Positions 18,149 to 27,390 are shown, counted from the first letter of the stretch. The stretch is DNA of 64,000 nt from Microbulbifer sp. ALW1 (GCF_009903625.1 NZ_CP047569.1:1458501-1522500), one strand, 5' to 3'. The notes: generated by a model from the letters alone, not told the origin. Numbers and translations are program-made.

Positions 18149-19042
18149 CTACGGTTTGGCCGCCGGTGCCGTCAGTACCTGTGCGCACTGGGTCGGCATT
18201 TCGGGCTTCTTCGGCGGTTTTTCCGGCTTCGGTTTTGGTTTTGTCGGCGCCGTACCGTTTAGGATGGCGTAAAACTCATCGCTAAACCACCAGTCGAGCC
18301 CGCCTTCGCAGGGCTTGCCCCGTGGCGGCGCCTGCGGTTTACAGCTTTTGTCTTCCGGCGGACAGTTCAGGCGCACATGGAAATGATAGTTGTGTCCCCA
18401 CCAGGGGCGCACTTTACGCAGCCATTCATTGTCGCTACCGGCGATGTCGCACATCTTCCGCTTTACTGTGGGGTGCACAAAAATGCGCGCTACCCGCGGG
18501 TCTTCGGAGGCAATCCGCAAGATGTTGGGGATCCGCGGGTCCCAGTTTTTCTCCAACAGTATATGCTTGCGCTCGTCCGCCATGGGGATAGCCGAGATAT
18601 TATCCCGCTCCCAGGATGACAGCGGCCGCTCCGCCGCGCGCTCATCCTGGGAAAACCAGATATCCGCATCCAGACCCATCTGGTGGCTTCTGTGACCACT
18701 GCTGAATGGCCCGCCGCGCGCCATGGACATATCCCCGATCTGCAATCTGCCGAGCTGGTTTTCTTCCACGGCGTTGGAAAAGTCCTTTAAAAACTCCACC
18801 AGGTAGGGATTGCCGTAGTGCCGGTCGCGCCCGGTGCGCACCAGCTGAAACCCTTCACCCCGCAGTGGCATTTCCTCTGCGCCGCTCAGGCAGCCGTTAC
18901 TGTAGCCGCCGATACTGGCAGGGAGCTGGTTGGAGGGCTTTTTCACGGCCTCCCAGGGGTTTTTGGCGAGGGCGGGAATGGCCACAAGCAGGAGTAGGGT
19001 GGTGAATAGCGTTCGTAGATTGGCGTAAACAGGAGACGACAT
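18149..19042 (-). CDS. mepA: Penicillin-insensitive murein endopeptidase
   Basis: Periplasmic LAS-type zinc peptidase that cleaves D-Ala-mDAP cross-links in peptidoglycan. A signal peptide (about 1-26, ending ALA) precedes the mature enzyme. Metal ligands lie in SSGHRSHQMGLDADIWF and in WWGHNYHFHVRLNCP, the MepA hallmark. The six Cys that form disulfides in E. coli MepA appear to be matched (for example NGCLSGAE, KRKMCDIAG, LNCPPEDKSC). The C-terminal ~25 residues are a Pro/Lys-rich tail (TKPKPKPEKPPKKPEMP), longer than usual and perhaps a wall-binding spacer. It is followed by ddl on the same strand. Confidence 0.94.
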   Translation of the reverse strand: MSSPVYANLRTLFTTLLLLVAIPALAKNPWEAVKKPSNQLPASIGGYSNGCLSGAEEMPLRGEGFQLVRTGRDRHYGNPYLVEFLKDFSNAVEENQLGRLQIGDMSMARGGPFSSGHRSHQMGLDADIWFSQDERAAERPLSSWERDNISAIPMADERKHILLEKNWDPRIPNILRIASEDPRVARIFVHPTVKRKMCDIAGSDNEWLRKVRPWWGHNYHFHVRLNCPPEDKSCKPQAPPRGKPCEGGLDWWFSDEFYAILNGTAPTKPKPKPEKPPKKPEMPTQCAQVLTAPAAKP

Positions 19043-19173
19043 AGTTACTGCGGCTGGTCGGAGTGGGTTTTAGATTTAGTGCCCGTGGAATTATAGAGGT
19101 TCCATAACCGAGTTCTGTGGAAGGCGCCGCTTTCGTGGTTTTTCTTTCTCGGCAAGTAGTGTGGCGGCCCTGC

Positions 19174-19272
19174 TACCGGTAAACCCTTCGCGAGACACGC
19201 CGTGAACCCATCCATGGGGGCTCGGCTGCGGCCGTCCTGGCCGCAGACGGTCTCGCGAAGGGTTTCCCGGTA
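19174..19272. repeat. Nested-palindrome repeat, copy C (plus orientation)
   Basis: Outer arms 19174-19195 and 19251-19272 pair over 22 bases with one mismatch. The inner hairpin is CTGCGGCC-GTCCT-GGCCGCAG (19226-19246). The core GTGAACCCATCCATGGGGGC is intact. Flanks GTGGCGGC and CAGCGCCTTCGC recur at other copies. Confidence 0.88.
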
Positions 19273-19359
19273 TCAGCGCCTTCGCATCTAGGCGAGAAGT
19301 AGTTAAGGACTTTAGGGGGTTATTTTTTGGCACCTTGTGACATGCGAAGGGGCGGATGG

Positions 19360-19451
19360 CCGGGGCTCTCTTGCGAGACCTTCTAAAACAGGGATGTTTT
19401 AGAAGAGCCCCCAGGGATGGGTTCACGGCGTGTCTCGCAAGAGAGCACCGG
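19360..19451. repeat. Nested-palindrome repeat, copy D (minus orientation)
   Basis: Outer arms 19360-19378 and 19433-19451 pair over 19 bases with one mismatch. The inner hairpin 19380-19405 is the same CTTCTAAAACA stem as copy B, with loop GGGA on the plus strand. It forms an inverted pair with copy C between mepA and hisC. Confidence 0.87.
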
Positions 19452-19514
19452 ACAGTCGCGCCGCCACTCGGTCATCTACAGGGCGCAAACCCCCAACCTC
19501 AGGGCTTTGAAATA

Positions 19515-20609
19515 CTACAGAATTTCCCGACAAGCTCCGATCAAAGCATCCATCTCCTCATCGGTACCAATGCTGATACGCAAGTACTCACTAATCCGTG
19601 GCTTGTTGAAGTAGCGCACAATGATGTTCCGCTCGCGTAAGGCCTGGAAAAGTGCCTCGGCTGAAATCTTCGGCGGCTTGGCGAAGATGAAGTTGGCGGT
19701 CGAGGGCACGATGTCGAAACCCATTTCGGTCAGCGCAGTACAGGTGCGGTCGCGGGTGGCGATCACCTTGGCGCAGTTATCCGCCAGCCACGCGCGATCC
19801 GCAATCGCCGCCGTCGCCACCTTCTGGGCAATACCGTCAATCGGGTAGGAGTTGAACGAGTTCTTCGCCCGGTTCAGCCCCTCAATCAAATGGGCCTGAC
19901 CCAGCGCATAACCCAGGCGCAGTCCCGCCAGCGCATGGGATTTGGACAGGGTGTGGATAACCAGCAGGTTCGGGTAGCGGTTAATCAGTGGAATGGCACT
20001 CTCGCCACCAAAATCGATGTAGGCTTCATCGATCACCACCACCCGCTGCGGATGCATCTGCAGCAACTGCTCGATATCGGCCAGTGGCAGGTAGCGGCCC
20101 GTAGGCGCGTTGGGGTTGGGCAGGATTACGCCGCCGGCGTTATCGATGGCGTAATCTTCCACCGCAATGGAAAAGTCGTCCCGCAGCGGCAGGGTGTGCG
20201 CCTTGATACCGTAAAACTGGCAGTACACCGGGTAAAAGCTGTAAGTGATATCCGGGAACAGCAGCGGCTCGGGGCGCTGGAAGAAACTGTAAAACGCGTG
20301 CGCCAGCACCTCGTCGGAGCCGTTGCCCACAAAGACCTGCTCCGGCGCCAGATCAAACTGCTCGGCGATGGTCTTGCACAGCTGGGTGGATTCCGGGTCC
20401 GGGTATAGCCGCAGATGGCTGGCGAGGCCCGGTTCCTGCAACACCGCCTGCGCCTTGGGGGAGGGCGGGTAGGGGCTCTCGTTGGTATTGAGTTTGATCA
20501 GCCGCTCGGTGGTTTTCGGCTGCTCGCCGGGGACATAGGGCTGAAGTTTCGCTACCGCGGGGCTCCAGAACGGGTTGCCTGGGTTCTGGTCTCCAGTTTG
20601 ATCACGCAT
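19515..20609 (-). CDS. hisC: Histidinol-phosphate aminotransferase
   Basis: PLP enzyme of fold type I that makes histidinol phosphate from imidazole-acetol phosphate in histidine synthesis. Diagnostic parts are KLNTNESPYPPSPKA near the N-terminus, VFVGNGSDEVLAHAF, ILPNPNAPTGRYLP, the DEAYIDF loop and the PLP lysine in HTLSKSHALAGLRLGYALG. Length is 364 residues, with a Gly/Asn-rich N-terminal extension of about 15 residues. It is isolated from other his genes. The related paralogue HisC2/Aat group cannot be excluded, but the motif set is ordinary for HisC. Confidence 0.92.
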   Translation of the reverse strand: MRDQTGDQNPGNPFWSPAVAKLQPYVPGEQPKTTERLIKLNTNESPYPPSPKAQAVLQEPGLASHLRLYPDPESTQLCKTIAEQFDLAPEQVFVGNGSDEVLAHAFYSFFQRPEPLLFPDITYSFYPVYCQFYGIKAHTLPLRDDFSIAVEDYAIDNAGGVILPNPNAPTGRYLPLADIEQLLQMHPQRVVVIDEAYIDFGGESAIPLINRYPNLLVIHTLSKSHALAGLRLGYALGQAHLIEGLNRAKNSFNSYPIDGIAQKVATAAIADRAWLADNCAKVIATRDRTCTALTEMGFDIVPSTANFIFAKPPKISAEALFQALRERNIIVRYFNKPRISEYLRISIGTDEEMDALIGACREIL

Positions 20610-20749
20610 GCAGTCACTCCTTGTGCCGGGCAGATTGGCTCAGCGGGTGGAGATTTTAGACCCTGAGGGCGCAGACTTCGACGGTTAACTGTGGCTAATT
20701 GCACTTAACGACGCTTAACGGAGGGGGCCGCTCTCCTTTATTCGTCGCC

Positions 20750-21799
20750 TTACACGTCGTCCCCTTCCGGCATCTGCTTATCGGACGCCTTTTTCTTCGC
20801 TTTTTTGTCCGCTTTGTCTTTTTTCCCTTCTTCATCCAGCGAAATATCAAACAGCGCCGGCGCGTCCGCGAGGAACTCTTCCTGCGGTACCGGCTTGCGC
20901 CAAAGCATGGACTTGAACTTCAGCTCCTTGGAAACCTGGGGGGATTCGCTGAACTCACCGATGTTGCCGATTTCCACCGCAGCGGCAAACCCGAGGAAAC
21001 ACCAGGGCAGCAGTATGGAAGCCGCCAGTCGCCAGTGTGGTGCCAGGTTCAGCGCCAGATAAATGGCGCACCACAGCATGAACGGGATCAGGGCGGCGAG
21101 TACCAGAAGGTTCAGCAGCGGCATCACCTGGCTCAGGGAGAAATTGAAATTCAGCAGGGTGCCGAACCACTGCCAGGCGGCGTAGCCCAGTGCCGCTACG
21201 GCGGCAATGGACAGGTGGGCGAGGAAGTGGGCCTCGTGCTTCACCACCTTGCCGATAAACGCCCAGGCTGCGGCGTACACCAGTAGTCCGGTGATGGTGT
21301 TGGTAAGCACCTCCACCACGGTGGTCCATTCGAACTTGCCGGTAGTGCCGAGGTAGGTCATCCACAGGCTGAATCCCGCCACCAGCAGGCACAGCAGTGT
21401 CGCCACCAGCGGCGTTGCCACGCGGTCGAACACGGTTTCCGCCGAATGCAGGGGGACTGCCGGGGCCACGCTCATGTCCGTATCGATAAAGCGCAGGCGG
21501 CTCTTGCCGATCTGTATCTCGTCGCCGCTCTCGATCAGGTGTTCGCGGATCGCCGTCGGTTTTACCGACTTGTCGCGGAAGTTGCCCAGCAGGCGAATCC
21601 CGTTGAGGCTGTTCAGGTCGCGCAGCAGGTAGCAGCCATCCTCGTCTTTAACAACTTCGGCGTGCACCGGATCGACGTGGGGGTCCTGCACCATTACCGC
21701 ATTGTCGTAGCAGCGGCCCAGGGTGGCGCGGTCTTCTTCCATGCGGTAACGGGTATCTACCCGGTGGGCACGACTGATTTCTTCGATAATCAGTGCCAT
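20750..21799 (-). CDS. FHA-domain multi-pass membrane protein
   Basis: The cytoplasmic N-terminal FHA domain (about 1-105) should bind phosphothreonine: R29 in TLGRCYDN, H46 in DPHVDPVHAEV and S64-N66 in NSLNGIRLLG are the expected contact residues. Five or six transmembrane helices span roughly 125-290. A ~60-residue tail ends in a Lys/Asp-rich stretch (KKDKADKKAKKKASDK). It overlaps the upstream protease gene by 10 nt, so the two are translationally coupled. In context it is a likely docking site for a phosphorylated partner of the nearby Ser/Thr kinases. I know no characterised homologue; the membrane part resembles no named transporter. Confidence 0.8.
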   Translation of the reverse strand: MALIIEEISRAHRVDTRYRMEEDRATLGRCYDNAVMVQDPHVDPVHAEVVKDEDGCYLLRDLNSLNGIRLLGNFRDKSVKPTAIREHLIESGDEIQIGKSRLRFIDTDMSVAPAVPLHSAETVFDRVATPLVATLLCLLVAGFSLWMTYLGTTGKFEWTTVVEVLTNTITGLLVYAAAWAFIGKVVKHEAHFLAHLSIAAVAALGYAAWQWFGTLLNFNFSLSQVMPLLNLLVLAALIPFMLWCAIYLALNLAPHWRLAASILLPWCFLGFAAAVEIGNIGEFSESPQVSKELKFKSMLWRKPVPQEEFLADAPALFDISLDEEGKKDKADKKAKKKASDKQMPEGDDV

Positions 21800-23184
21800 T
21801 GAATTTCGCTCACAAACTTCTGGGTAAAGGCGCTGGCGGATTCCTGGGTAAACCCGGACAGGGTGAAGTGGCTCACCAGGGCGCGGTTACTCTGGTCCAC
21901 GGTCAGACTGACGTAAAACACATCGTAGAGCTCCGGGTAATCCTTGTAGCGGCGCACGCAGTAGGAGGTGCGCGCGATCACCGGGTCGCGATTGCCATTG
22001 GCTTTGGGGGGCGTTTGCTCCGGCGCGGCTTCGCTCTCAGCGGATTCGGAGTCCTGCTCCTTGCCGTGCCCGTTTCTGGGGTGGATGGTGAACTGCTGTT
22101 TGCAGTTGAAATTGGTGACGTCATCTTCGCCGGCGCTGTTGCCCGGGTAAAACCCGCTCATCTCGTCTTCGTAGGCGCTGTAAAAGCGCGCGGAGGAGAG
22201 GCTGTCGTCGGATTCCAGCCAGAAGAATTCGTATTCCACCCGCCCGGTATCAAATTCCTCGGAGAGATAAACCACGTCCTGGCCGGTACAACCCTTGGCG
22301 ATCTGTGTAACTGGCTCGTCATCGTCGTCGCTGGTGTTACCCCAGCACTGCACCGACGGCACTATCTCTCCCACCACCAGGGCATCCCCCAGCGGGCGCA
22401 ATTTCCAGTCGGCGTCGAGAATCTTGTCGATGATGCGCTGCTGGTTTCTGTGCAGCTGGCGGTTGATGACCGGTTGCAACTCCACCGCGCCGTTACCCTC
22501 ACCAGCATCCTGTTTGAAGTCCTGCCACAGTGCCACCAGCTTGTTCACCGGTACCAGGAAGCTGATCTGGTTACCCGCGGTGGCCACATTGATACCCACC
22601 ACCTGGCCATTGCGATTGATTACCGGTCCGCCACTCATGCCGGGGTTGATGGAGCCGGAGAAGTGAATACGGTCGTAAAAGCTGCCGCCGGCAATGCCGT
22701 TATAGGTGCCGGGCACAATGGTCATGCCCAGGTCCAGCGGATTGCCCATGGAGACAATGGTCTCGCCCTTGCTGGGGGATTGTGCGGCCAGCTGCAGATG
22801 GTCGGCACCGGGTTTGCCCTTTTGGCGCAGAATCGCGAGGTCGTTGATTACGTCCACATCCAGCAACTCAAGGTCGCCTTCCGCGCCGTCGACCGACAGG
22901 TATTTCAGCTGGTATTTGTCCGGGTCGTGTACCGCCTCCGATACCACGTGGTAGTTGGTGGCAATCAGCCCATCGGCAGAGATCTGGAACCCGGAGCCCA
23001 GCCCTGTTTTGGAGTTGGAAGACTGCTCGATCAGGCGGATCTGGTACAGGCTGCCGCGATAATCGCTGTACAGCTGCTCGTAACTTTGCGCAAGTGCAAT
23101 ATTGGGCGCCAGTGCAGTGCTGGCGAAACACAACAGCAGCGAAGCCAGCAAGTGCGAAAACAGACGCTTAACAAGGTTGGGCAT
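21790..23184 (-). CDS. Secreted trypsin-like serine protease (S1 family)
   Basis: Exported protease with a clear signal peptide (MPNLVKRLFSHLLASLLLCF, cleavage near ALA-QS at 32-33). The catalytic triad is H79 in NYHVV, D115 in INDLAIL and S184 in PGMSGGPV, a DegP/trypsin-like arrangement. No PDZ domain follows; instead a ~200-residue C-terminal region of unknown fold carries several Cys. The open frame begins at 23274, but the ATG at 23182-23184 gives the cleanest signal peptide; an ATG at 23202 is possible. It overlaps the FHA membrane gene, which suggests a joint envelope function in the kinase cluster. Substrate unknown. Confidence 0.83.
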   Translation of the reverse strand: MPNLVKRLFSHLLASLLLCFASTALAPNIALAQSYEQLYSDYRGSLYQIRLIEQSSNSKTGLGSGFQISADGLIATNYHVVSEAVHDPDKYQLKYLSVDGAEGDLELLDVDVINDLAILRQKGKPGADHLQLAAQSPSKGETIVSMGNPLDLGMTIVPGTYNGIAGGSFYDRIHFSGSINPGMSGGPVINRNGQVVGINVATAGNQISFLVPVNKLVALWQDFKQDAGEGNGAVELQPVINRQLHRNQQRIIDKILDADWKLRPLGDALVVGEIVPSVQCWGNTSDDDDEPVTQIAKGCTGQDVVYLSEEFDTGRVEYEFFWLESDDSLSSARFYSAYEDEMSGFYPGNSAGEDDVTNFNCKQQFTIHPRNGHGKEQDSESAESEAAPEQTPPKANGNRDPVIARTSYCVRRYKDYPELYDVFYVSLTVDQSNRALVSHFTLSGFTQESASAFTQKFVSEIQWH

Positions 23185-23516
23185 ATCGCGGTGCTTATCC
23201 ATAGCGTGCCAGATGATAAATCCCTGGCCGGTAATAAAAGTTCTGGCGTCAATTAAAGCGAAATTGAACCGCAAATCGGCTGATTAAATTGTGGCCGAAA
23301 TGACGGCCGATATTACGGGATCGGTCACAGGGCAACAAGCGACCCGCATGTTCTACCCGTCCATTCCACGCTGTCATCGAACACCCTTTATTGACTGTTG
23401 AGTGTAGTGAAACCCTTTGTGTCTTGCGCTTTATCTGCTGGGTGTAAGTGATTACTAGCGCGCTTGGTTCCGATTTTTCTGGTCTTGGGGGTGAGGACTG
23501 CCTGAAAACACCGCGC

Positions 23517-23556
23517 GTGTAATGGCGTGTAATGGCTTGTGATCGATGTGTAATGG
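23517..23556. promoter_or_regulatory. Three GTGTAATGG direct repeats before the CsrB-like RNA
   Basis: Copies at 23517, 23527 and 23548 lie immediately upstream of a weak -10 (TAGAGT, 23566-23571). A GacA half-site TGTAAG occurs further up at 23445-23450. They may bind an activator of the RNA promoter. Confidence 0.4.
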
Positions 23557-23577
23557 GGTTCTGCGTAGAGTAGCGCT

Positions 23578-24000
23578 CAAGGTTGAAGGACACGCGATGC
23601 CCGGCCGTCACAGGAGCCGCGGCAAGGTGGATTGCAGACACCCTGTTACCAGTGGGCCGTTAAGGAAGACGGAACACGGCAAGCGATGGATTCGCTTGCC
23701 GCACCGGTAACAGCAGAGCGCACTTCGACCAGTTGCCAAAGGATTGGTAGCCGGGGATCTCCGCAGGGTTCCTTAAGCAGGCCTCTTGCAGAAGCCCCCC
23801 GGCAATTCAGGAAGACTTCGGCGCAAGCTGAACCGTCAGGCCGGCCCGGTAACCACAGAGCCTAGGAAGCCGGGATTGTGGAAGGGCCTGACAGAGGCAC
23901 GGATGCCTCATTTCGCTCTTGATAGTGTTGTTGTAACCGTAGATGGCTGGGACCATCTGATTCATACCGGCAGTAAGCATGCTTACTGCCGGTTTTTTTT
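23578..24000 (+). ncRNA. CsrB-like structured regulatory RNA
   Basis: A ~420-nt non-coding interval ends in a very strong terminator and holds about 13 GGA motifs. Many sit in hairpin loops: CGGCAAGCGA-TGGAT-TCGCTTGCCG (23677-23701), CCGT/ACGG around TAAGGAAG (23657-23672), CCAA-AGGA-TTGG (23736-23747), GAGGCA-CGGA-TGCCTC (23894-23909) and GATGG-CTGGGA-CCATC (23942-23957). Long-range stems CTGTTACC/GGTAACAG (23643-23650 with 23706-23713) and GTCAGGCC/GGCCTGAC (23835-23842 with 23885-23892) organise the rest. This is the architecture of CsrB/RsmB RNAs that sequester CsrA. RNase P and tmRNA hallmarks are missing. The 5' end is approximate. Confidence 0.68.
23966..24000 (+). terminator. Terminator of the CsrB-like RNA
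   Basis: A perfect 26-nt palindrome (CCGGCAGTAAGC and its complement, 23967-23992) is followed by eight T. Confidence 0.92.
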
Positions 24001-24173
24001 GTCCGGAATGTGATGGAGTTCCGGCGTACTTTTCTTTTATGCTATAGCGCGTAGCCGAAAGCTCACGGACGGTATAGGGGGTGGCTGCGAGAACCATTAG
24101 AGAGCAAACGCGCTTTCCGAGCGGTATCCAGGAAAGCATCAAACTTTGGGATACAACTTAGGGGAATAACATC

Positions 24174-24662
24174 ATGGCCAATATATGTGCCGACAAGCCG
24201 ACTTTCGTCGCCGACCTGAACGTAAACGATACCTTTGATCTGACCTTGAAGCCGGTCTCTCCGGTAAATGGCGAGGCGCAATACTGGCCGCTGTTCAATG
24301 CCGCCAACCCCGGTGAGGAGTTTGGCAACATATTGTTCCAGTTCCGCGGGCAGAACAAATCTATCACTCTGAACATCACCCTGGATACGTCAGAAGTAGA
24401 AGGAATCCAGTTCACCAAGACTAATCAGGGTAATTTTGACGGGATTGTTGGATTGAGTCCGGAGTTCAAGCAAGAATTCAATACCAAAGCTAGTAAAGGC
24501 AGTGATAAAAATTACTCCGTGTTGCAAGTGACGGCTAAAATTAAGAGCTCTGAGCAGGCTGCTGACGGCAATGATTTTTCGTTCCTGTGGCTGTGCCAAG
24601 ACATTAACACTGAAATGAACATTGTTTCCGGTGACCCAAAAGCTGCGCTTGATCCACTCTAA
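24174..24662 (+). CDS. 162-residue protein of unknown function in the kinase cluster
   Basis: I recognise no family. There is no signal peptide or membrane segment; the protein is rich in beta-favouring residues, Asn and Asp, with phrases such as VADLNVNDTFDLTLKP and FSFLWLCQDINTE. The start ATG follows TTAGGGG at about 8 nt. The stop codon directly abuts the stop codon of the convergent kinase gene, with no base between them. Base composition becomes visibly more AT-rich after about 24,400, as does the 3' half of that kinase gene. In context it could be a kinase substrate, a ligand or an FHA partner, but nothing in the sequence proves this. Confidence 0.6.
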   Translation: MANICADKPTFVADLNVNDTFDLTLKPVSPVNGEAQYWPLFNAANPGEEFGNILFQFRGQNKSITLNITLDTSEVEGIQFTKTNQGNFDGIVGLSPEFKQEFNTKASKGSDKNYSVLQVTAKIKSSEQAADGNDFSFLWLCQDINTEMNIVSGDPKAALDPL

Positions 24663-27296
24663 TTAGCTACAGATAGCAGCTTTAAGATCGATGGATATTT
24701 TGGGCTGGGTGCAGAGTCTCTGAAAGGCTGGTAGATTAAACCACTCTGCACTCATGCCCTGATTTAGTAATTGCTCAACATAGTAGTTTACTGAATGCCA
24801 CTCTTCAGCGAGAGCATAAGCTTGGGCGGCAGAGTACTTGATGTACGTATCTTCTGGATATTTTTGGACTAGTTTGTGAGCTAAAGATATCGCTTTCGAT
24901 GTGTTGCCTAAATTGGCAAGCGCGAGAATATGTAGCTGTTGCGATTCTAGATCATCTTTTTCGTTTGTCAGGTTTAAAACATCTGTATAGCTTTTCTTTG
25001 CTTCGATTATATTGCCTAGTGCCAGTTGAGTTTCGGCGATTTGGCTGGTTACTAGTGCGCTCTCTGGTGTGGTTGAATGCACTTTTTGGTATGTGTTCAG
25101 TGCTGCTTTATATTTCCCTTGTAAAAAGTAAATGACACCCAAGTTTGAAGATGTGCGCCAGCTTCGCAGATTTGGAGGTATTGCGGAAATTGCTGATTCT
25201 GCAGCTGTTAGGTTGCCGCTTTCGAGCTCGATTACCCCAAGGGCTGCATAGGACGACCAGTGATTAGGGGCTTTGCTGGTGATTCGATTAAGAGTTGAGC
25301 GTGCGTCGTCGTAGCTCCCGCTGGAAATTTCATTTAGGGCTTTCAAGTAAAAATTATCCACCGATGGGTTTAACTCGGAGGCTTCATTGGCGTATTTCAG
25401 TCCGGCTTGGTAATCACCTTCCCTATAGAAATGACGCGACCTTTCACTTAGTAGTTCTGCAACGGGGAAGTCAGTTTTTTCTAGCTCTGCTATTAATTTA
25501 TGGTACTTTTCCGGGTAATTCCCTAGTCCGAATATAAAGAGCTTTAGGCGAGCTGATAAGTGCGTGGGTATGTCATAATCTTCTGCTTGATTTATTAGTC
25601 GCAAAGCAGATTGAAGATGATCTTCGTGGCCATTAAGAACAAATAGTCGAGCCGCTACATCTACTGCTCCTTGATAAATATAGCTATTACGAGGGTATCG
25701 GCTGCTCAATAAGATGAGGTCATTAAGATCATTAACCTCTAAGGCCTTGTTCTCCATACGACCAAGAATGTCTAAATAGCTACTATAGTCCGAGTTTGAC
25801 ATCGCTGTGAGTCTCAGCTCTGCGTGCCGGTAACTGGGGCTAAATAGTTCGATAGCCTCGTTAGTCGTTCGATATTGCGCTTCCTGCTGCTTATTAGTTA
25901 AGAAGGTAATATTAGCTTGCTGCTTTACCAATTGGTCTAAAGGGGAAATGAGCTGCAGATCAATATTACATCGAGTCTGCGCACACTCTAATCGTGCATG
26001 CAGTGCGCCAGTTACTCCCCTATTTTGTAACGCTTGAAGCTGCGCTTCAAAATCCTGTCCTTCCTTCGGTGTAAAACTCACCAGCGCACTCGCCTTCAAC
26101 TGTGATACCGAATTCATCAACGCCTGCCGCACCATGGTCCTGGTCAGCGCCTTGGCATTTTCCTCGCCGCGAATCTCGCCATTAATCTCCACCGGCATCA
26201 CCGCAATGTACTGCGGCTCCAGTCGGGTAATTTCTTTCCAGCTCCAGTAACCCCCGGCACTCAACACCACCGTGGCCGCAATGCCTGTCAGAACGCGCTG
26301 CCAGCGCCGGCGGCTTTTGACTTTCTGCTGGGTAAACAAGTCAGTGAGGGTTGCGGTGTAGTCTTCGCTGTCGGCTTCCAGCCCCTGTTTGTGCAGCAAC
26401 GCAAATCCCTGATACACAATCAGCGCACTCTGCGGGCGCCGTGCCGGATCTTTGGCCAGCAGCTTGTCCAGCAGCACCGCCAGTGGCTCGGGAATCTCTG
26501 CCCACGCCTGTTGCGGCGGGGTGTGGGGTTCGCTGGTAATGCGGTTGGCCATGGCCAGGGCGCCGCCTTCGTGTTTTTCAAACGGGCGGCTGCCGCACAG
26601 CAATTCATAGGCGATGGTGCCGAGGCTGAACAGGTCACTGCGGGCGTCGAGGGTTTTGCCGAGGATCTGCTCCGGCGACATGGCGGTGATGGTGCCGGCG
26701 AGCTGGTTTTCCGCGGTCAGGGTCTGCTCGTCCAGCTGTTGGGATTTGGCGATGCCGAAGTCGGTGATCTTGGCTACCGCTTCACCCTTGCTGTTTTCCG
26801 CAATCAGGATGTTGTCGGACTTGAGGTCGCGGTGAATGATGCCGAGGTTGTGGGCCTCACTCAGGCCCTTGCAGATCTGCATCAGCAGGCCGAGTTTCTG
26901 CTGCAGGCTGGGGCTGCGCTCGCGCATCCAGGCACGCAGGGTAGTGCCTTCGATATATTCCATCACCAGGGCAATATCGCCGCTGTCACTCTCTTCGCCG
27001 CCGAGCACATCGTGCAGGGCGACGATATTGGGGTGGTTGAGCTGGGCTAATAAACGGGCTTCTTGCTGGATGCGTTCGCGGGCGTTCTGGCTGGCGACAT
27101 CATCCCTGAGCTTTTTGATCGCCACCTGGCGGTGCAGTTTGAGGTCGTCGGCGAGGTAGACAATACCCATGCCGCCGGCACCCAGGGTGCTGTTTATGCG
27201 GTAGCGGTCGCTGCCGTTGCCCGGTAACTCCGTGGCGGATTGATTGGTATTGGCGGCACTGGCCTGTTGGCCAGCTTCTGGATCTGCAATATCCAT
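24663..27296 (-). CDS. Membrane Ser/Thr protein kinase with extracytoplasmic TPR sensor (kinase A)
   Basis: A Hanks-type kinase domain lies at about 31-300: glycine loop GAGGMGIVYLA, K61 in VAIKK, catalytic HRDLKSDN (155-162), DFG (179-181) and the activation loop SPEQ. A single transmembrane helix at about 335-350 is followed by a periplasmic region with an AVMPVE-type segment (about 362-480) and a long TPR-like helical array to the end. The N-terminal kinase part is GC-rich, while codons after about residue 410 are clearly AT-richer, an intragenic break. It follows kinase B with a 94-nt gap and is likely in one operon with it and with the FHA regulator gene. Stops meet the gene at 24174-24662. 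Confidence 0.88.
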   Translation of the reverse strand: MDIADPEAGQQASAANTNQSATELPGNGSDRYRINSTLGAGGMGIVYLADDLKLHRQVAIKKLRDDVASQNARERIQQEARLLAQLNHPNIVALHDVLGGEESDSGDIALVMEYIEGTTLRAWMRERSPSLQQKLGLLMQICKGLSEAHNLGIIHRDLKSDNILIAENSKGEAVAKITDFGIAKSQQLDEQTLTAENQLAGTITAMSPEQILGKTLDARSDLFSLGTIAYELLCGSRPFEKHEGGALAMANRITSEPHTPPQQAWAEIPEPLAVLLDKLLAKDPARRPQSALIVYQGFALLHKQGLEADSEDYTATLTDLFTQQKVKSRRRWQRVLTGIAATVVLSAGGYWSWKEITRLEPQYIAVMPVEINGEIRGEENAKALTRTMVRQALMNSVSQLKASALVSFTPKEGQDFEAQLQALQNRGVTGALHARLECAQTRCNIDLQLISPLDQLVKQQANITFLTNKQQEAQYRTTNEAIELFSPSYRHAELRLTAMSNSDYSSYLDILGRMENKALEVNDLNDLILLSSRYPRNSYIYQGAVDVAARLFVLNGHEDHLQSALRLINQAEDYDIPTHLSARLKLFIFGLGNYPEKYHKLIAELEKTDFPVAELLSERSRHFYREGDYQAGLKYANEASELNPSVDNFYLKALNEISSGSYDDARSTLNRITSKAPNHWSSYAALGVIELESGNLTAAESAISAIPPNLRSWRTSSNLGVIYFLQGKYKAALNTYQKVHSTTPESALVTSQIAETQLALGNIIEAKKSYTDVLNLTNEKDDLESQQLHILALANLGNTSKAISLAHKLVQKYPEDTYIKYSAAQAYALAEEWHSVNYYVEQLLNQGMSAEWFNLPAFQRLCTQPKISIDLKAAICS

Positions 27297-27390
27297 CTGC
27301 GTGTTCTTTTTGTTAGAGCCTTGGGAATACCCCGGCCTTCACCCCTGACCGGGGGCGGCGTGCCGGGTTGGCTCTAACCGAGGGTGCCGG

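Noticed and set aside
19356..19640. Short frames spanning the palindromic repeats (phrases such as MDGFTACLARE)
   Set aside because: They are translations of the repeat itself and recur wherever it occurs, so they are not genes.
23578..24000. RNase P RNA or tmRNA as an explanation of the structured RNA
   Set aside because: The conserved GAGGAAAGTCCGGGC and ACAGAA segments of RNase P and the tRNA-like ends of tmRNA are missing, while GGA loops fit CsrB.
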